Shown here piece after piece: positions 33,381-47,976 of a stretch of DNA of 64,000 nucleotides (within the stretch, counting starts at the first letter, position 1; every line of letters begins with the position of its first letter). Under the pieces are notes generated by a model that did not search any database, was not told the DNA's origin, and worked only from the letters and a program-made list of their open reading frames with translations. Origin of the DNA: Panulirus ornatus (taxonomy: Eukaryota > Arthropoda > Malacostraca > Decapoda > Palinuridae). The position numbers and the translations under genes were made by a program. The stretch spans positions 20,463,278 to 20,527,277 of the forward strand of contig NC_092289.1 of assembly GCF_036320965.1 (NCBI RefSeq), read 5' to 3'.

Positions 33381-34499
33381 GTGATGAGATAAAATTGTTC
33401 AACTTACTTTTATTTATTATTCATTTTCTTTTTTCTCATTGGTGGATATTTAGTTCATGTTTTTCCCTGGTTATGATGATCACTGCCACCCTCTGCCTGA
33501 GACCTCTGCACTGTGTCATACCCAGTGCTCCTAATGTGAAGAATAACCCTACCTCTTGTAGGCCATGATAATATGATTGTTCCTTAAGATTTTAGATGTC
33601 ATTAGAGATTTTAAAATTTCTTTTGAAGGATTTTATTGAATATTGAGCATAAGACTGATGGACTTTATTCAGAAAATAGGCTTGTATGAGAGTTTGAAGG
33701 TTTTTACAAATTGTCACAGTTGTTTATGCATTTTGTTTTAGAGTATCAAAAATGCATCTTTCTAATATATGTAAAGAGATAATTAGAATTTATGATATGA
33801 AGCCCACACTGAATAAGTCTTGAAGCCTTAAATATTAATTTTGGCACCTTCTTGAAGCACTGAGTGATTTGGCATCTTATAAAGCATGAGCACCAACCTT
33901 AGCCATCCAACACTGTGCATGCATATTGCCGTACACCAGGGAATGGGATACAATCCAACACAAACTAGTAGTCTCGCCATCATAACAGTTCTGAGAATAA
34001 AGTCATTTGTGGCACCATCATCAGTTATGTTGATCCAAGGAAAATACTTTGTACTGGCATTGTAAACTGTGCCTTCATTAAGGTTTCTATATGAGAGATT
34101 TGGGAGTATGTAAAGCATTAGATTGCTTTCATACAACAGACTGCACTGATCAAGTATTAAAGCTGTTAAAACAGGTATTAAAGCTGTTAAAATGGTTGGA
34201 CATTTGCAATCTAAGTATTGCATGAATTTACTCTTATCATCATTGTAAGTGCTTTTGCCTATAATTATTGTACTTGTAAATTGTTCTGTGTGTTTCCTTG
34301 AGCATTAATTCAACAGATCTTTGATAGGGAAAAAGTTTCTCAACATTCACAGAAAGAAGATTCATACTTAATGCATGATATTTTTTTTTTTTTCTAGAAG
34401 TAGTAAATACTTTATAATATTATTGGGATATACATATAGTATGGTTCCACTGTATTTCTACTTGTAATCTATCTTAAATCGACAAGGGATAAGTGATTT

Positions 34500-35728
34500 T
34501 TTTTCATACCTGATTGCCATTTCCTACATTAGTGAGGTAGCACCAGGAAACATACATGAAAGGCACATCCACTCATACACATGAATATACATGTACATAT
34601 ATCCATGCACAAATACATATGTACAAATACATATATATATACATGCATATACATTCATATACATATATATATACACTTGTACATATACTTGTTCACTGTC
34701 CATTTCTAATGCCACACTGCCACATAGGGAACAGCCCAAATGCATGAACGAAAAGAAAAAATATATACATTCCTCTCTCCTCCCCCAGACCTGATTACCA
34801 CCTCCTGCATAAGGGAGTTAGTTCCAGGAAGCAGATGAAGAAAGGCCACATCCACTCACATCGATACACGAGTTGTCATGCATTTTTCACTGAAACCGCA
34901 TCTCTTTATTACATCCAGGTCCCACAGACCTTTCCATGGTTTACCTCGAAAGTTTCACATGCCCTGGTTCAGTCCATTGAGAGCACGTTAACCACAGTAT
35001 ACCACATTGTTCCAATTCACTCTTTTCCGTGCATGCCTTTCACCCTCCTTTGTGTTCAGGCCCCAATTGTTCAAAATCTTTTTTCGATCAATCCATCCAC
35101 CTCCGGTTTGATCTCCCCATTCTCGTTGTTCTCTCCACTTATGACACGCATATTTTCTTTGTCAATCTTTCCTCTTTCATTCTTTCCATATGTCCAAACT
35201 ATTTCAACACACCTCTTCTGCTCTCTCAACAACACCCTTTTTATTACCAAACAGCTCTCTTGCCCTTTCATTACTTACTCGGTCAAATAACCACACACCA
35301 CATATTGGCCTCAAATATTTAATTTTCAACTCTTACACCCTCCTCCATACAACCCTTCTTATAGCTCATGCCTCACAACCATATAATACTATTGGGACTA
35401 CTATTCCTTCAAACACACCAGCTTTTGCCCTCCTACATAATGTTCTCTCTTTCCTTACATTCTTCAGCACTCCCAGAAACTTTGCCACCTCCCCCACCCT
35501 ATGACTCACTTCCACTTCGATACCATGTTCACGTACATATCTAAGGCACTTTACTTCCTCCAATTTTTTTCCATTCAGACTAACATCGGAACAAACTTGT
35601 CCCTCAACCCTGCTGAACCTAATAACCTTGCTTTTATTCACACACACACTTCCAAATGCAGTCCCCCAGCTTCTGGAGTTTCTCACTCAAATCTGCCTCC
35701 AGTGCTGTATCATCAGCAAACAACTGTT
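34500..35728 (-). mobile_element. RTE-type LINE, copy 2a (old, 3' half, minus)
   Basis: The minus strand reads from the RT FADDTAL region (about 35720) through RT C-terminal motifs YGCEA and GHMERM-like sequence to a degraded 3' UTR. Tail-like sequence GTGAGGTAGCACCAGGAAAC occurs at 34531, and a second tail-like piece lies near 34812. Many indels break the frame. It meets a plus-strand fragment head to head at about 35730. Confidence 0.75.
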
Positions 35729-35734
35729 CCATCA

Positions 35735-36320
35735 ATACTTTTTCGGTTGCAAGGCATGTTCTATAGATGGGATTGCGCAGAGGAGGATGGATGTAATGGA
35801 AATGAAAAGTTTAAGGATAATATGTGGTGTAAGGTGGTTCGAGTAAGTATGAAAGGGTAAGGGAGGTGTGTAGTAATAAAAAGAGCAAGGTTGAGAGAGC
35901 AGAAGAGGGTGAGTTAAGATGGCTGGGACATATGGAGAGAATGAGTGAGGAAAGGTTGATAAAGAGGATATTGGTGTCAGAGGTGGAGGGAATAAGGAGA
36001 AGTGGGAGACCAAATTGGAGATGGAAGGGTGGAGTGAGAAAGATTTTGAGTGAGTGGGACCTGAACATACAAGAGAGTGAGAGGTGTGCAAGGAATAGAG
36101 GGTATTGGAATGATATGGTATACCGGGGTTGACATGCTGTCAATGGACTGAACCAAGGCATGTGAAATGTGTGGGTTAAACCACGGAAAGGTCTCAGGGG
36201 CTTGGATGTGGGAGCTGTGGTTTCAGTGCATTACACATAACAGCTAGAGACTGAGTGTGAATGACTGTGGCCTTTTTTTGTCAGTTTTCCTGGCACTACC
36301 TTGCTGACGCAGGGGGTAGC
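35735..36320 (+). mobile_element. RTE-type LINE, copy 2b (3' end, plus)
   Basis: The plus strand encodes the RT C-terminus: RRMDVMEMKSLRIICGVRWF, then KSKVERAEEGELRWLGHMER and RRSGRPNWRWKGG. The longer-type 3' UTR follows (GGGAGCTGTGGTTTCAGTGC, then CAGCTAGAGACTGAGTGTGA) and the tail CTGGCACTACCTTGCTGACG. The open frame 35866-36132 is a remnant. No endonuclease is present. Confidence 0.8.
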
Positions 36321-36321
36321 A

Positions 36322-36500
36322 ATACTGTTTCCTACAGAGCAGGATGGTATATATAATCTTCCCCTCCTGTTTTTCATTTTCCAAAAGAAGGAACAGAGAA
36401 GGGAGCCAAATGAGGATACTCCCTTTGAGGTTCAGTCCTCTGTTCTTAATGCTACCCGCTAACGTGGGAAATGGCAAATATGTATGAAAAAGATATATAT
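36322..36500 (+). mobile_element. SINE-like RTE-derived element, copy b (partial)
   Basis: It has CTTCCCCTCCTGTTTTTCAT, then AAAAGAAGGAACAGAGAAGG, and the ending CTACCCGCTAACGTGGGAAA. It lacks the head present in copy a and sits directly after the tail of RTE copy 2b. Confidence 0.6.
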
Positions 36501-39099
36501 ATATATGCTTATACATTAACTTACATTACCTTTGTGCCTCAGGATTCACTTTTATGGATCTCTCACAGCACTTAGGAGTCTGGCAGTGTCAGTGTAGTGG
36601 AGTTTTTTGTATATTTTTTGGGGGTAATTGCAGAACAAATTGAGGAGTATATTTTCAGTGTCTTGAGTATGAAAGTTGCAAATTTGGGCACAAGGGATCT
36701 TGTGATATTTTGATTTAGCATCTGTAATATTGGAGAGATAGGTATCCAGAACATAGACAAGGAAGCATAACTTATTCATTTCTGAAGAGTTTAGTTTCAG
36801 ATGTGTTTATATCTTGTGGAATGGAATTTATTACTGGTTTGGGAGGATACTTGTACCTGTTGAGTAATTACAGTGTGTATATATTTTGTCAGTTTCTTGT
36901 GTATTGGGGGAATGGGGATCTGCACATGTAAGATCTTGAAGTGTGAAGCAGGGATAAGCTTTTTATTTCCATATGGAAAATGGTTGTTGGGTATGAAGTA
37001 CTTTGGTAGAAGTTTAGTGCTGTTGCAAAAGACTGAGTACTGAACATAGTGAGATTAGATTATATTAAGCTGAAGGTAGTTGCTCTGAGTTCTTTGTTTT
37101 GAGTGGTTTGCTACTTTGTTTTCTTTGATTTTGACAGAGTGGTTGACCAAGCAGATGAGGCATAGTTGAGAGAGGAGCATATGCTTTACAAAAGATATAT
37201 AGATTCTTTTCCATGTCTAAAAACTGGTGTCAGGAAGTGTTCCAAGAGGGAGTACTTTGTGCATTTTATGATACCTACTGTAATATGGTAAAAAATTTGT
37301 GAGTAAGAGTGATTCACCATTCAAGGAGGGTGCAGGTTGGATTCATGTCTGTCAGGGCTTGAAGAGGGTAGTGATGTTTTTTTGTGGGTATGCAAGCAAT
37401 CTATTTTGATTGAACCAGTATTCTACATATGTGATGTAGTATTGTACCTCTATTGTTGCTTGAGTAGTGTCAGGGTGTTATGATGTGATTGTGAAAGCAT
37501 TCACACTGTAGAAGAATACAACACTGTGATGGGTGGTCATGTAGGGAGAGATCGAAGAAGGTTAGATAAGTGAAACCCTTGTGAATGACTAGGGTTGAGG
37601 CTGACAGGTGTAAAATTATCAAATTATTTAGTCATGTTTTTTGAGGGTAGTGTCAAGTATCATTGCATGATGACGTGTCAGAAACAGTACCAAGTGCTTT
37701 GATGACATTGATTGACTTATACACAAACAAATGGGTGACTTTCGCTGTTTCCCCAAGGTGAACATTGCATGTACAGCCAGCCAAGACCTGCAAATACTTG
37801 TTCAGTTATGTTATTAATTTGTCAGTAATTAATTTCTCTATAATACTTTATGCACAATTCCGTTAGGTGTTAGCGGACTTTGCCTCCAAGTGAAAACACC
37901 ACAAGCAAGACAACAATATTGTATTATTGAATGGCAGGTAAAGAGTAATGTGTCTTTGATGACTTTTTTGACTTTAAGGAGCTAACTCACCTAGCTCCCA
38001 GGTGAAGTAATGCCTTGAAGCTGCAGTTTCCATGAAAGAGTCCTAGTGTTACCCAGGACCTTTCTGAAGGTTCCTGCCACCTAAGGCTGCACTACTTCCA
38101 GTAGCAAAGAAGTTTAGACTCCTTTGGAATAAAAAGTTTTCTGATGAGACTGTACTCCCAGTGATATAACCTTGCAAAAAGTGACTTCTCACTCGCGTTG
38201 TAGCCTCTTGCATGCAGAGTCCGGTAACCCAAGTTCTGCAAAATTTATTCCAGCAAACGGTGCAAGCCTGTATATAGTTGTGATCATGGTCCACCCACTG
38301 GAAATGGGGATGGGTTTCATGATGATATATGTATATATTCTTTTACATGTTATTAACCTTCCACTGGCCACACTGTACAAAATTGCATATGCTAGACACC
38401 AGTCTTTACACAATGTTATCACCATGCTAACAGGCCAACTCATTTCCATGCATACCTCGTATATGTCACGTCCTTTCTTGTATCACACCTTGGTTGTCTG
38501 ACACTTATAACTTAAGTGCTTCTAAACTCTTTTAATTTTGTTTTAAGATAGAAGCACTTTTTTATTTCAGTATCTGATCTTAGTGATGAAACACCTATAA
38601 TTTCTTTGCTTTTGGAATCTCATTTTATTCAAACAATATAGTAAATTTTGTATATTGCAATTGCTTCATACACAATTTTTCTTGCACTGTGACATTATAT
38701 GTTGGAGGTAGCACGTCAAAATGTTTGTAATTATATTTGCCTTATTTCTTCCATCCTGCCAATTGTCCATCCTTACAAATATTTTACTGATGCTGTTGGT
38801 AGCAGTATATGCACATCTGTGAAAGGGTATCTTCGTCGTTTCTTTTCATCATATTGTAGTCTTCAGATGTGCCCTTTATGAATGGCTGGAAACTTCTGAG
38901 CATCTCTCCTCTTCATTTCCAATATTTTAATTCCCCACCTTTCTTACTCTTCTGCAACTTCCATTGTCAGATATCTGATCAGATTCATGAGGTACACCCA
39001 AATTAACAATGATAGGGGAAAGAAAGTAGTCAATGATGTTTTGTTCAGTTAGTTTATCGTTTGTCAAAAAATGTAGTTATTGATGATGATGATGCTAAT

Positions 39100-41380
39100 T
39101 TTGTGGAAATTAAAAGAAGGCATCATAAGAAAATAAGACTAGAATTAGTTTATGGGCCCATTGTACAGATACAAGAGGTACATGAAAGATTTTATAACTA
39201 GTTACCATAAATTTGTAATAAACATGATTCATTTATGGTGGGAAACTGTAACATATTGGTATCTAAGCCTAATAGTACCCCAATATAATTCATTGAGAAA
39301 CCTGCTCACATTTTGAACATACTAGACAAAGATATAGAACAAATGCAGATGTTATCTATAATGTTGAAGTTGGAGAAAAGCTTCGTACAAGTGATCACTA
39401 ACAAATTAGTTTAATGTAACTTTTAACACTGGTAATAAAGCTGGTCAACATGAAAGGTGAAAAAATATCAGATTTTAGACTTGTAGATTTGGTTAGCAAA
39501 TCTGTGATGATATCATCATCGAAAATTATAAGGATGTATCATGGAAAAGTGGTAGGGGGAGCATGTTCATCAGTGAGTAGCAAACTGTCAGTTTCCGTAA
39601 CTAAGACATAATGATGGAGTGGTGAAATAAAGAACTGTACAATAGAGTGAATCATATAAATCTGCACAGAAAAATTAAGATATTTATATGTGACAGTGAA
39701 CATAAGTTTGAATTTTATGTTCCTGAAAATAGCAAAAGAAACCCTATAGAATTTGAAGTTATGTTAGAAGTGAAAGAATCATTACATGTTCAATTGGTCT
39801 GTTATCGAAGGAAAACTGTAACTTGGTTCAAAACAGTAAAGCCATGGCAAAAATTGTAAATGATGTTTTTTATCTGGCTTTACCTTTGAAAACAAATAAT
39901 GCCCCAGATGCAGTTCCTCTGCTAGGAAAAGAAAACATTGCAGAACATACTGATATGCACACATGTTAAAGATATACTTTTAGCACTAAATGGAATGAAG
40001 GAAATGAAATGGCAGACCCAGATAAGTTTTATTTGAGAACAGTGATGGAAGGAAAAGTTGTGATAAAGCCCTTGACTGCTATCTTCAGAATAACACTAAT
40101 GTTTAAAAAGGTAATGGAAATCATCATTTGGGACAAGATTGTGAAATGTTTAGAGGATTACCTCTTAATAAAAATTCTCATTATGGTTTTTGACAAAATT
40201 TTTCACGTCTGACACATCTTGATTTATGATATAATCCACATGTACAGTATCATGAAAGAAAGTAATGTGGTTGAAGTCCTTTTGAATTTTAAGAAAACAA
40301 TAAACTGCATTATCAAAGATTAATAGCAAAAGTTTGCATATAGTGTAGATAGATCTGTACTTCATTTGATAGAAAAGTGGTTGACTGGCTATAAATAAAG
40401 GTAATTGATAATGGACCACAATATAAGATATAAGGTGGGAAATAAATCCAGTTGAATGTCTTCACTTTCATACTGACAGACAAACTACAAGGCTTATAAG
40501 CTTATAAATGGCAAATGAATACTGCCATCAAAGTGCAGGTAAAGAGAGCAAGACACCATGAATTCTGTTTAGCTGCAAAAGGTAAATAAAGAAAAGTACT
40601 TGTATGATAATCTATGATAAGCTAAAGCCAAGTAAGCGGTGCACAAAACACCAGAAAAGATTAATAAGATTCTTGGATCCATGGCTTTTGAATATGTCTA
40701 TGAAGTTTCACATTACAATTTGCTTCTGCTTCCCCACCTTCAACCCTGTGTTCAGTCATGGTCACTTCTTGAAAACAAACAGACAGAATGGCGATAGTAC
40801 AGACGGGAGCAATCATTATTATTCCCAGACTGAGAAATAAATCCTATGAGAGGTGGCTAGACAACTCGTTTAGCATAGAAAAGAAAGGGTTAAGAGACAT
40901 TGATACAGGTATTCAGAATTATCAACAAAGGCTTTGATCAAAATCGTCTGAAGAAGCTATTTAAGGCCACTTATAGTAATGGATACAAACTTGTGTGCAA
41001 GCATTGTAACTGGAATTAGGCAAAGTCCTTTTCCTCAATAGATTTTTAACAAATAGGGGGAGAAAGAATACTTCCCACGTATTCCCTGCGTGTCGTAGAA
41101 GACGACTAAAAGGGAAGGGAGCGGGGGGCTGGAAATCCTCCCCTCTCGTTTTTCTTTTTTTCTTTTTTTTTTTTTTCCAAAAGAAGGAACAGAGAAGGGG
41201 GTCAGGTGAGGATATTCCCTCAAAGGCCCAGTCCTCTGTTCTTAACGCTACCTCGCTATCGCGGGAAATGGCGAATAGTATGAAAGAAAAAGAAAGAAAG
41301 AATGATTTCCTAATTAGAGAAGTTGAAAGCAGCACCATAGATACATTTTAGATTCTTCAGAACTTACCTTCAACTCCACA
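39100..41380 (+). mobile_element. Old CR1-like LINE relic, interrupted by a SINE-like insertion
   Basis: Translating through several frames gives an ordered series of CR1-clade features. An endonuclease-end motif resembling NVEVGEKLRTSDH lies at about 39362-39400. A linker resembling the pre-RT region comes next. RT motifs follow (PLTAIF, VMEIIIWDKIVKCLEDYLLI) at 40070-40180. Then come LKPSKRCTKHQKRLIRFLD (40620-40675), IPRLRNKSYERWL (about 40823-40862) and IINKGFDQNRLKKLF (about 40918-40963). After the SINE-like insertion at 41056-41302 the frame resumes with WNDFLIREVESSTIDTF-like sequence. There are many stops and shifts, so it is long inactive. The clade assignment is from family motifs I know, not a search. 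Confidence 0.65.
41056..41302 (+). mobile_element. SINE-like RTE-derived element, copy c (inside the CR1 relic)
   Basis: It starts GGGGGAGAAAGAATACTTCC and ends GCGGGAAATGGCGAATAGTA plus a (GAAA)n-like tail. It matches copy a closely over its whole length apart from the T-run. No clear target-site duplication is visible. Confidence 0.75.
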
Positions 41381-44300
41381 ACTGAAATTATTTGTGCCAT
41401 CTTACTTGCAATGGAAGATTTTCAGGTATTTCTTTTTAAATTGTCTCTCTCTTTCATCCAATCCGCTCTAATTTCTGTCTCTGATTTCTTTCATTTTCAA
41501 ACGTCTTTAAAAAGACCCAGTGGTCTGTTGCTGTTTGAATTCCTCTGTGTATCACTTACCACATCATTCTGATGCTGTGCTAAGTACTACATTGCTTGTC
41601 ACCAATACACTGTCACTATTTTCAACTGTTTATGCTTGAATATTCTCCTCCCTTCTTATTCTTAATTTCTCCCACCCACTGGTAGACCTGTCTTCTTGAA
41701 CAGATTTTTCCTTCTGTTTAAAACATGATTTTTTTAGATAGTGCCCTTGCATAACATACTGTTTACAGGTTGTTATTTTATCTCCTGTAAGGTATGTAGA
41801 GGGCAAAGCAAGCTCCACTCATGGATAAGAGTGTCTGCTGCATCTTAGTCTGTTACTCCTTACAGGTGCATCTTCCTTGCAGCATATTAACTAAAACAAA
41901 CTTGGGTAGGTGAGTAGTGCTGTGACTGAAGAGCAGCGAGTTTCATCTGTGTTTTAACTGAAAGTCTCTCATTGGGTAAAGTCATGACAAAATCTTGTCA
42001 TTCTTAATAATTTTGTATGATTATCAGCTTAATTGTCACACTTTAAAGCTTCTGTGTTAGATCCTCTTTTCGATGGAGAGAGGTTCTAATGACAAAGCAT
42101 TCTGTAAAAGTTTTGGCAAAAAAGATCTTAAATAGTTTACATCATTGGAGTAGAGTGAAAATAGATTTTGACTTTTGCAAGTTTTGCAAATTAATATGTA
42201 TTGCTTCCATTATTTTATTGTATGCCAACCATTTGGCTTTCTTGACATCTTCATTAAAAAAAAAAATTCATACAAGTTAGGAAAAGCAACAGTTTGAGGG
42301 AAGGAGCAACAGAAATGTGATTGGTATTACTTAACTTGTCCATTGTGATTTTGCACTTTTGTGACCAGGAGGATGGATGAAATAATTTTGATTTTGGTTC
42401 AGCAGAATTTGATTACTCTGAACAGAAAGTACTAACCCTGAAACTTGCAGATTTTTGTTTGAGAAGTATTCATTAGGTCTTGGAGTCAGAAATTAAAGGT
42501 TAATACTGAGAATTATACTTGATTCTAAGCAGACATTTGGTATTGAAGACAGGTGTATACATAGTTCTAAGGAATTTGTTGGATCTAATAAGTAGGTTGG
42601 TAGTGTTTTGATGGTATTCCTCATGGCAGCTACAAGATGATCTCAGTACCTGTTATTATACTACTTTGTGTAAACTGAGAATATAATGAATAATATATAC
42701 TCCACACCAGCTAGCATTTGTTCAGTAATTGGGAAGTGTCTGCACAAAATTTAGATGTGTTTTGATGGCTGACAACATAGCCCAAAATATTTAGATAATT
42801 GCAGTCAGAGAACTTACAAAAACAACCAAACCACATTGAATTTAGAATATGGATATTTTCTTAGTTCCTTGGCCTTACTAACCCCTTTGACCCATATCCC
42901 AGAATCATGGCTGATACTTTAACACTAATAGCACTGTATTTCTGTCATTCATTTTCTTAGTTTAGGTACTTGTGTTTGTCCTGTTTGATTGCCTGAGAAA
43001 AAATTAATTTCAGTTTATTTGTTTTTGTTCAATCATGTTCCTCCTTATTCCACAATAATTTTTTTTTCATTGATGAAGTTTCCTCTGAGTTATGTGCTTT
43101 AGTTTCTTAAGGATATTTATGTCTTTGAAATATAAAATTTTTTGATGTGGTTATTGTCACATATTTGCAAACTCACTTACTCACATTGTCTCTCTTTTGC
43201 AAAACTTACTAAGATTATCAAAATTTTATGGATACCTAATACAGGTTTAAAGTTTCAGTTTGTAATATCTCTAAATAAACGTTGTTTATTTGATATAGTC
43301 ACTGAAATTATTTACATGAAACTCATGTTCCAAGTCGACTGTAGTCTTGAATGCACTGGACCACAGAAGTTTGAAAGTTTAAGGATTTTGAGAAAAACTA
43401 ATTTTCAGTATTCTATATGTATATAAAGTACCAGTATAAGTTGATAGTTTTTTTATTGGACTGTTTTTGCTAGGAAGACTGAATGTATTATCTTGCTTAA
43501 GTGAGGAATTGCTGGTTAACATTTGCCAAGATAGTTATAGAAATCAGCCAGTAACCAGCAGATATGTACCCCAGCTTATCAGAGGCAGACTTTTCATAAT
43601 ACTACCACATATTTCCATTGGTAGTGTCCCAATCTGATTATATCCTGAATATTCCAACTCTTCATGCTACAAACATGGCTAGGCTAACAGGTTCTTCTTG
43701 CCTAGTTCTCCATTTAGTGTTATAGCTTCCTTTTGTGGAAGTTTATCCTTTTTATAAAAGTGCTTTTTCTGGAAATTACTAAGATTTTATATAGGAACAT
43801 AGACTGCACTTGTTCTGACAACAGGATCATAAATCAGGGTATCCACTTCGGTTAAAAATTCTTTTTGATGACTGTTACTCCAGAAGCACTTTTTACTTCA
43901 ACTCGGTAATTTTTCTGCATCAGTGTTTTTCACTTCACACTTATGTTGCAGATTGGCATTGTTCTGTAAGTAAAAGATGCTCAGAGGAAGCTTAAGTCAG
44001 TGGAGTTGAGTTTACATTTATATATATACTTGATTGTGGAGTTGGCAGGTTGGATTTAGTCTATGCCACCATTACCATCAGTTGCCATGTGCATCAGAAG
44101 TGATTGGGTGATGCTTCATAGAGACTGCTAGGTGTCACTTTATTCTCACTGTCAGCCAACAGCTTAATCTTGAATTTTTTCCTGTTACTGTCCATTCAGT
44201 TGCATTTTATTGGACTCAGCATAGGAACCAATATTTCTCATTTTATACTGAAAAAAAATTGGATTGTGAAAGGGGAGAGAATTAACCATCGTGGCTGGCT

Positions 44301-47300
44301 TGGATGTGCTGTATTTTGGTACCGTTTTAAATGCACTGGTGGTTTAAAATGATGTTGATGCCTTGCATTACCCACTGTAAACAAATGATGTGTTATCATG
44401 GAAAAAATATCATGCATTTCTCTTAAAGAATGTGAACTATTTGCATTGTAGCCAATAATTTGTAAGCAGTAGTGTTTATAAGATGGTTTCAAACTTCTTT
44501 ATCAATTCTTTTTTCTGAAGTCTTGATGTGGCATCATCAAAAAGATTGCTCTTATGTCTACCAATACATACGCCAGATCAGCAGTCGGTAGATCTTTAAC
44601 CTATGTCATAGGTTTTAAGTCTGATCAGTGTTGGATTATACCTATTTTGTTTATATCATTACTTCACTACTAAAGTTGAAGGATTATTTGGGAGGGTTCA
44701 TTAATGGACCTAGGATTATTAGCCTTTGATTTCCATTTTCGTGTTCATGGTTGATAATTGTGTGTTAGTTACATGTAGCTTTTCCCTGATGTGGGCACTG
44801 TGCCTTACTTGATAAAAAAAAAAAGTAGGAAGGGGTGGACATTCTAGATCAGCATCCTCTTCCTTGCAGTGACATTCCAGTTTGGCATAATATTGCAGAG
44901 AAGATCCATGCGAGGGAGACTTGTAAGGACAGGGATAAGTGTAGACTTTCGATGTAGCCATCCTCCTGATGGGTGTGCCTAGAGGGAACAGGCATCAGAG
45001 ATACAAAAGATAGACCTAACAGATAAGCATTTAGACTAATAGCTATAACTATTTTACAGAGCAGACTAGTTATTGTAATGCTCTCTTTAGAATTGCATTG
45101 TTGAAGTGTACTGTGATAGCTGTAACATTTCATGAAATTTTGCTTTGTTGTGGACAAGCCATGAAATACGTAGGAAAAGTGAAATGTGCGGTTATGTTAG
45201 CCTAATTAACTCACAACTATTGTAGCAACTGATAATGCCAGAAGTGACAGTAGGATGGGGTGAAAATAATTTTGATTGCTCAGGGCTTCATCGTGCTGGA
45301 GGGTGAAGTTCTGCCTTATGAAATCCTACCTTTTGTGTATGGCTTTGTTGTGTAAGGAGATGTTGTTCTTGACTGATCAGCTTAGTGTGCAAAGTGAAAA
45401 AATCAGAAGCTTTTGTGTTATAAGGACAAGGCTCTAAGTTTCACTTAGCATACTTGACGTGTTAAAGATTGTTGATCTTCTGTATGATTTTTTACTGCAT
45501 TAACAGCTAAGGTCATTAGTGGCACATAAGTGAAAGATTTGTAAGTGATTATTCTAGATTCTATGTATTTGATCTATCTTATGAAAACTGAGAATGAAGT
45601 TTGATAGATATATATACTGGTCTGAAAATATAGCTACTTTCCTATCAAATCTAACTGACGTTTCCTGCAGGGACATGGTAGGTGCTTTTCTGAATGATCA
45701 TGGGTGCATGTATAAAGTTTTCTTAGAAAGAAAAGTTATTTATAGCTTCTTGTAAAAAGTCTTAACATTTTCATGTTGGGTATTGGAGCATTTTGATTCA
45801 CTGCTCAGTCTTGCCTGATTAACTCTAGATAGTTTTCAGAGTCAAGTTTGAAAATGGTTACAGATTCTCTTAGCTTCCATACTTTGTTAAGTCAGTGTGT
45901 TTTTTTTTCTTTTCATGGTTTAATTTCAACAAGTCAGAAATGTTTCCAGTGTGTTGGAACAGGAATTAAGCTAAACATGGGCATGTATGTTGTACTGAAA
46001 AATCTTATATTTGTGAGATTTTTGTTGGAAACTTTAAAAGTTGCAGTGGCCTACCTGTTGGGAAAAAATCTCACCAGATTTTCCCTCAAAATTAGGTGTT
46101 GAGGTTAGGGTTTACTCAAATCTAAGTATTCTTAGTATCCCTATTTCCAGGCAAAGAAAGTTTTAGACATACTTCACAAGGATTCATTTAGTCTTCAGTG
46201 GCTTTCCACAGTTCTTTTGCCCCATTGCTTCATTTTGATGCAATCTAAGTTTCATCAGTTCTCAGCTTTCAAGGCTATGTTGGAAGACATGCATTTATAT
46301 AAAGCTCTGGAACTTGTATGCATCATCATGGGAGTGATTTTCTTGGATTTCATATTCAGAGAGCACATTTCAAGCAGTGAAGGTGTTAGCATTGTTTCTG
46401 ACACTGCAGCTTTTTGCCAGTTCAGCAGTGCACATACTTGTTCTAATAGACAAATAAGCTGTTTAACTCTACATCTTCTGTAGATAACTTTGGTTCCTTT
46501 TGCAAATAAAGATTGAGATACCTTGTTTTGTGTTCACACTGAAGCAAACTAAGTACTCTGCTAGATCTTGTTTCCTGCTGGTGTTGAAGCAACCTAAATG
46601 GTCTGCTAGACCATTTTTCAAGTTCCAAAATTTTCCTATAAAGTAGAATTTGAAGCACAAGTTTTTCTTTTAATCTTAGATTATTTAAGTCTCAGGTGGT
46701 TCTATTTAATACTGAAAACTGTTTTCAGCTTTTTTACTGCTTCAGTATATTCATATTCTTTGGAATTAAAATAAATTCACTTTCTGGAGTGGAACCATTG
46801 GCCTTTCAAATATGCATTCCCATCTTTAACCTCATCCAGCAGAAGTAACCTAGTACAACTTCTTAACTCTCATACAGTTTCTTTCCGATTCTTTATGCTG
46901 TTTAGGGGCCAAAAAGGTAAAATATTTTCAAGGTATTTGTCAGGTAGTGGGTCTTGGTTTTACCTGTTATACTTCAATATTTCTCATGTTTGAGAATTTT
47001 TTTCTACAAAATATTTTTATTTTCTTTCATGGATCCATGAAGAAATTTGAGATTTCATGGTAAATCTTTTGGTTCTTCCAAAACCTCTTATGCTGCAACT
47101 CACAGAATAACAAGAGTTGCAGAGTAAAGTGGCTGTAGTTAGTGGCAAAACTGAATGCTTACTTAACCTCAGAACAGCTGGAAGGGAAGCTATTTAACAG
47201 AATTTTTTTTTTTTTCATCAAAGAGGCATTTTCTTCATGTTTGAGAGATGTTACATATTCATCGATTAAAGTACCATTGATGAGACAGCTTCACAGTTAT

Positions 47301-47613
47301 TATTGTGAGACCCACTATCATCAGTGATATTATATAAGAAGTACATGTTTGGTATGCAGATCGATTTGGTAATTTGATCCTTCTCCAAACCTAAAAATTC
47401 ACACAAACATAGTTGTTAAATGGCAACATCTTTAGCTTTTCATGAAGATTAATAGCTCAACTTTTGCAAGGCATTAGTTTTTGTCTGATATATTTCAGTG
47501 TTATATGTTTACTTACTCCTTGGTCAAAGTTGTTGTGTTTTACGTAAAGTTACCTCTCCTGTAACCTCATTTTTCATTAAAAATGGTGTAAAGTGTTTTA
47601 GACAGACTACAGA

Positions 47614-47976
47614 TTGTTTGATATATTTTTCTGGCTGTTAGTATGGAAAGATTTTCCAGTGTTTGAGAATTTAGCATCACTTAAACATTGGGAATATCTT
47701 GCTCGAGAGACTTTTCTGGAGTATCTTTGGGTTAATAAAGAGAACCGAGATATACATCCTTTCCGTGAGCACCTCTTCAGCTGGTCTTTGCTGCATTTTA
47801 GAGTATGTGGGAGTATCATCGGAGATAAGGTTAGCTGGTGGCATCACTCGGGAATTTCCAGTGGGATATATCAACCTTTTACTGGGCCAATTGTTGGTTG
47901 CTTAGTAATCAGTCGAGTTAGTTGTGGCTTCAGATATTTGTTGTCAAAGTCCTCCTTTGGCATGCTGGGGCATTAA
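47614..47976 (+). other. Unassigned 120-codon open frame, probably chance
   Basis: The longest non-repetitive open frame in the AT-rich 41-50 kb region that is not a LINE. The peptide contains FENLASLKHWEYLARETFL and many aromatic residues. It has no domain I recognise, no splice-site support in the gene's phase and no promoter context. Confidence 0.12.

Noticed and set aside
36427..36445. Pol III B-box-like sequence in SINE-like copy b (GGTTCAGTCC)
   Set aside because: Not preserved in copies a and c, one base short of the consensus, and no A box at the right distance.
38172..38501. 109-codon plus-strand frame as a possible cytoplasmic exon
   Set aside because: Hydrophobic, random-looking sequence; no acceptor/donor pair in phase 1 with a sensible product.
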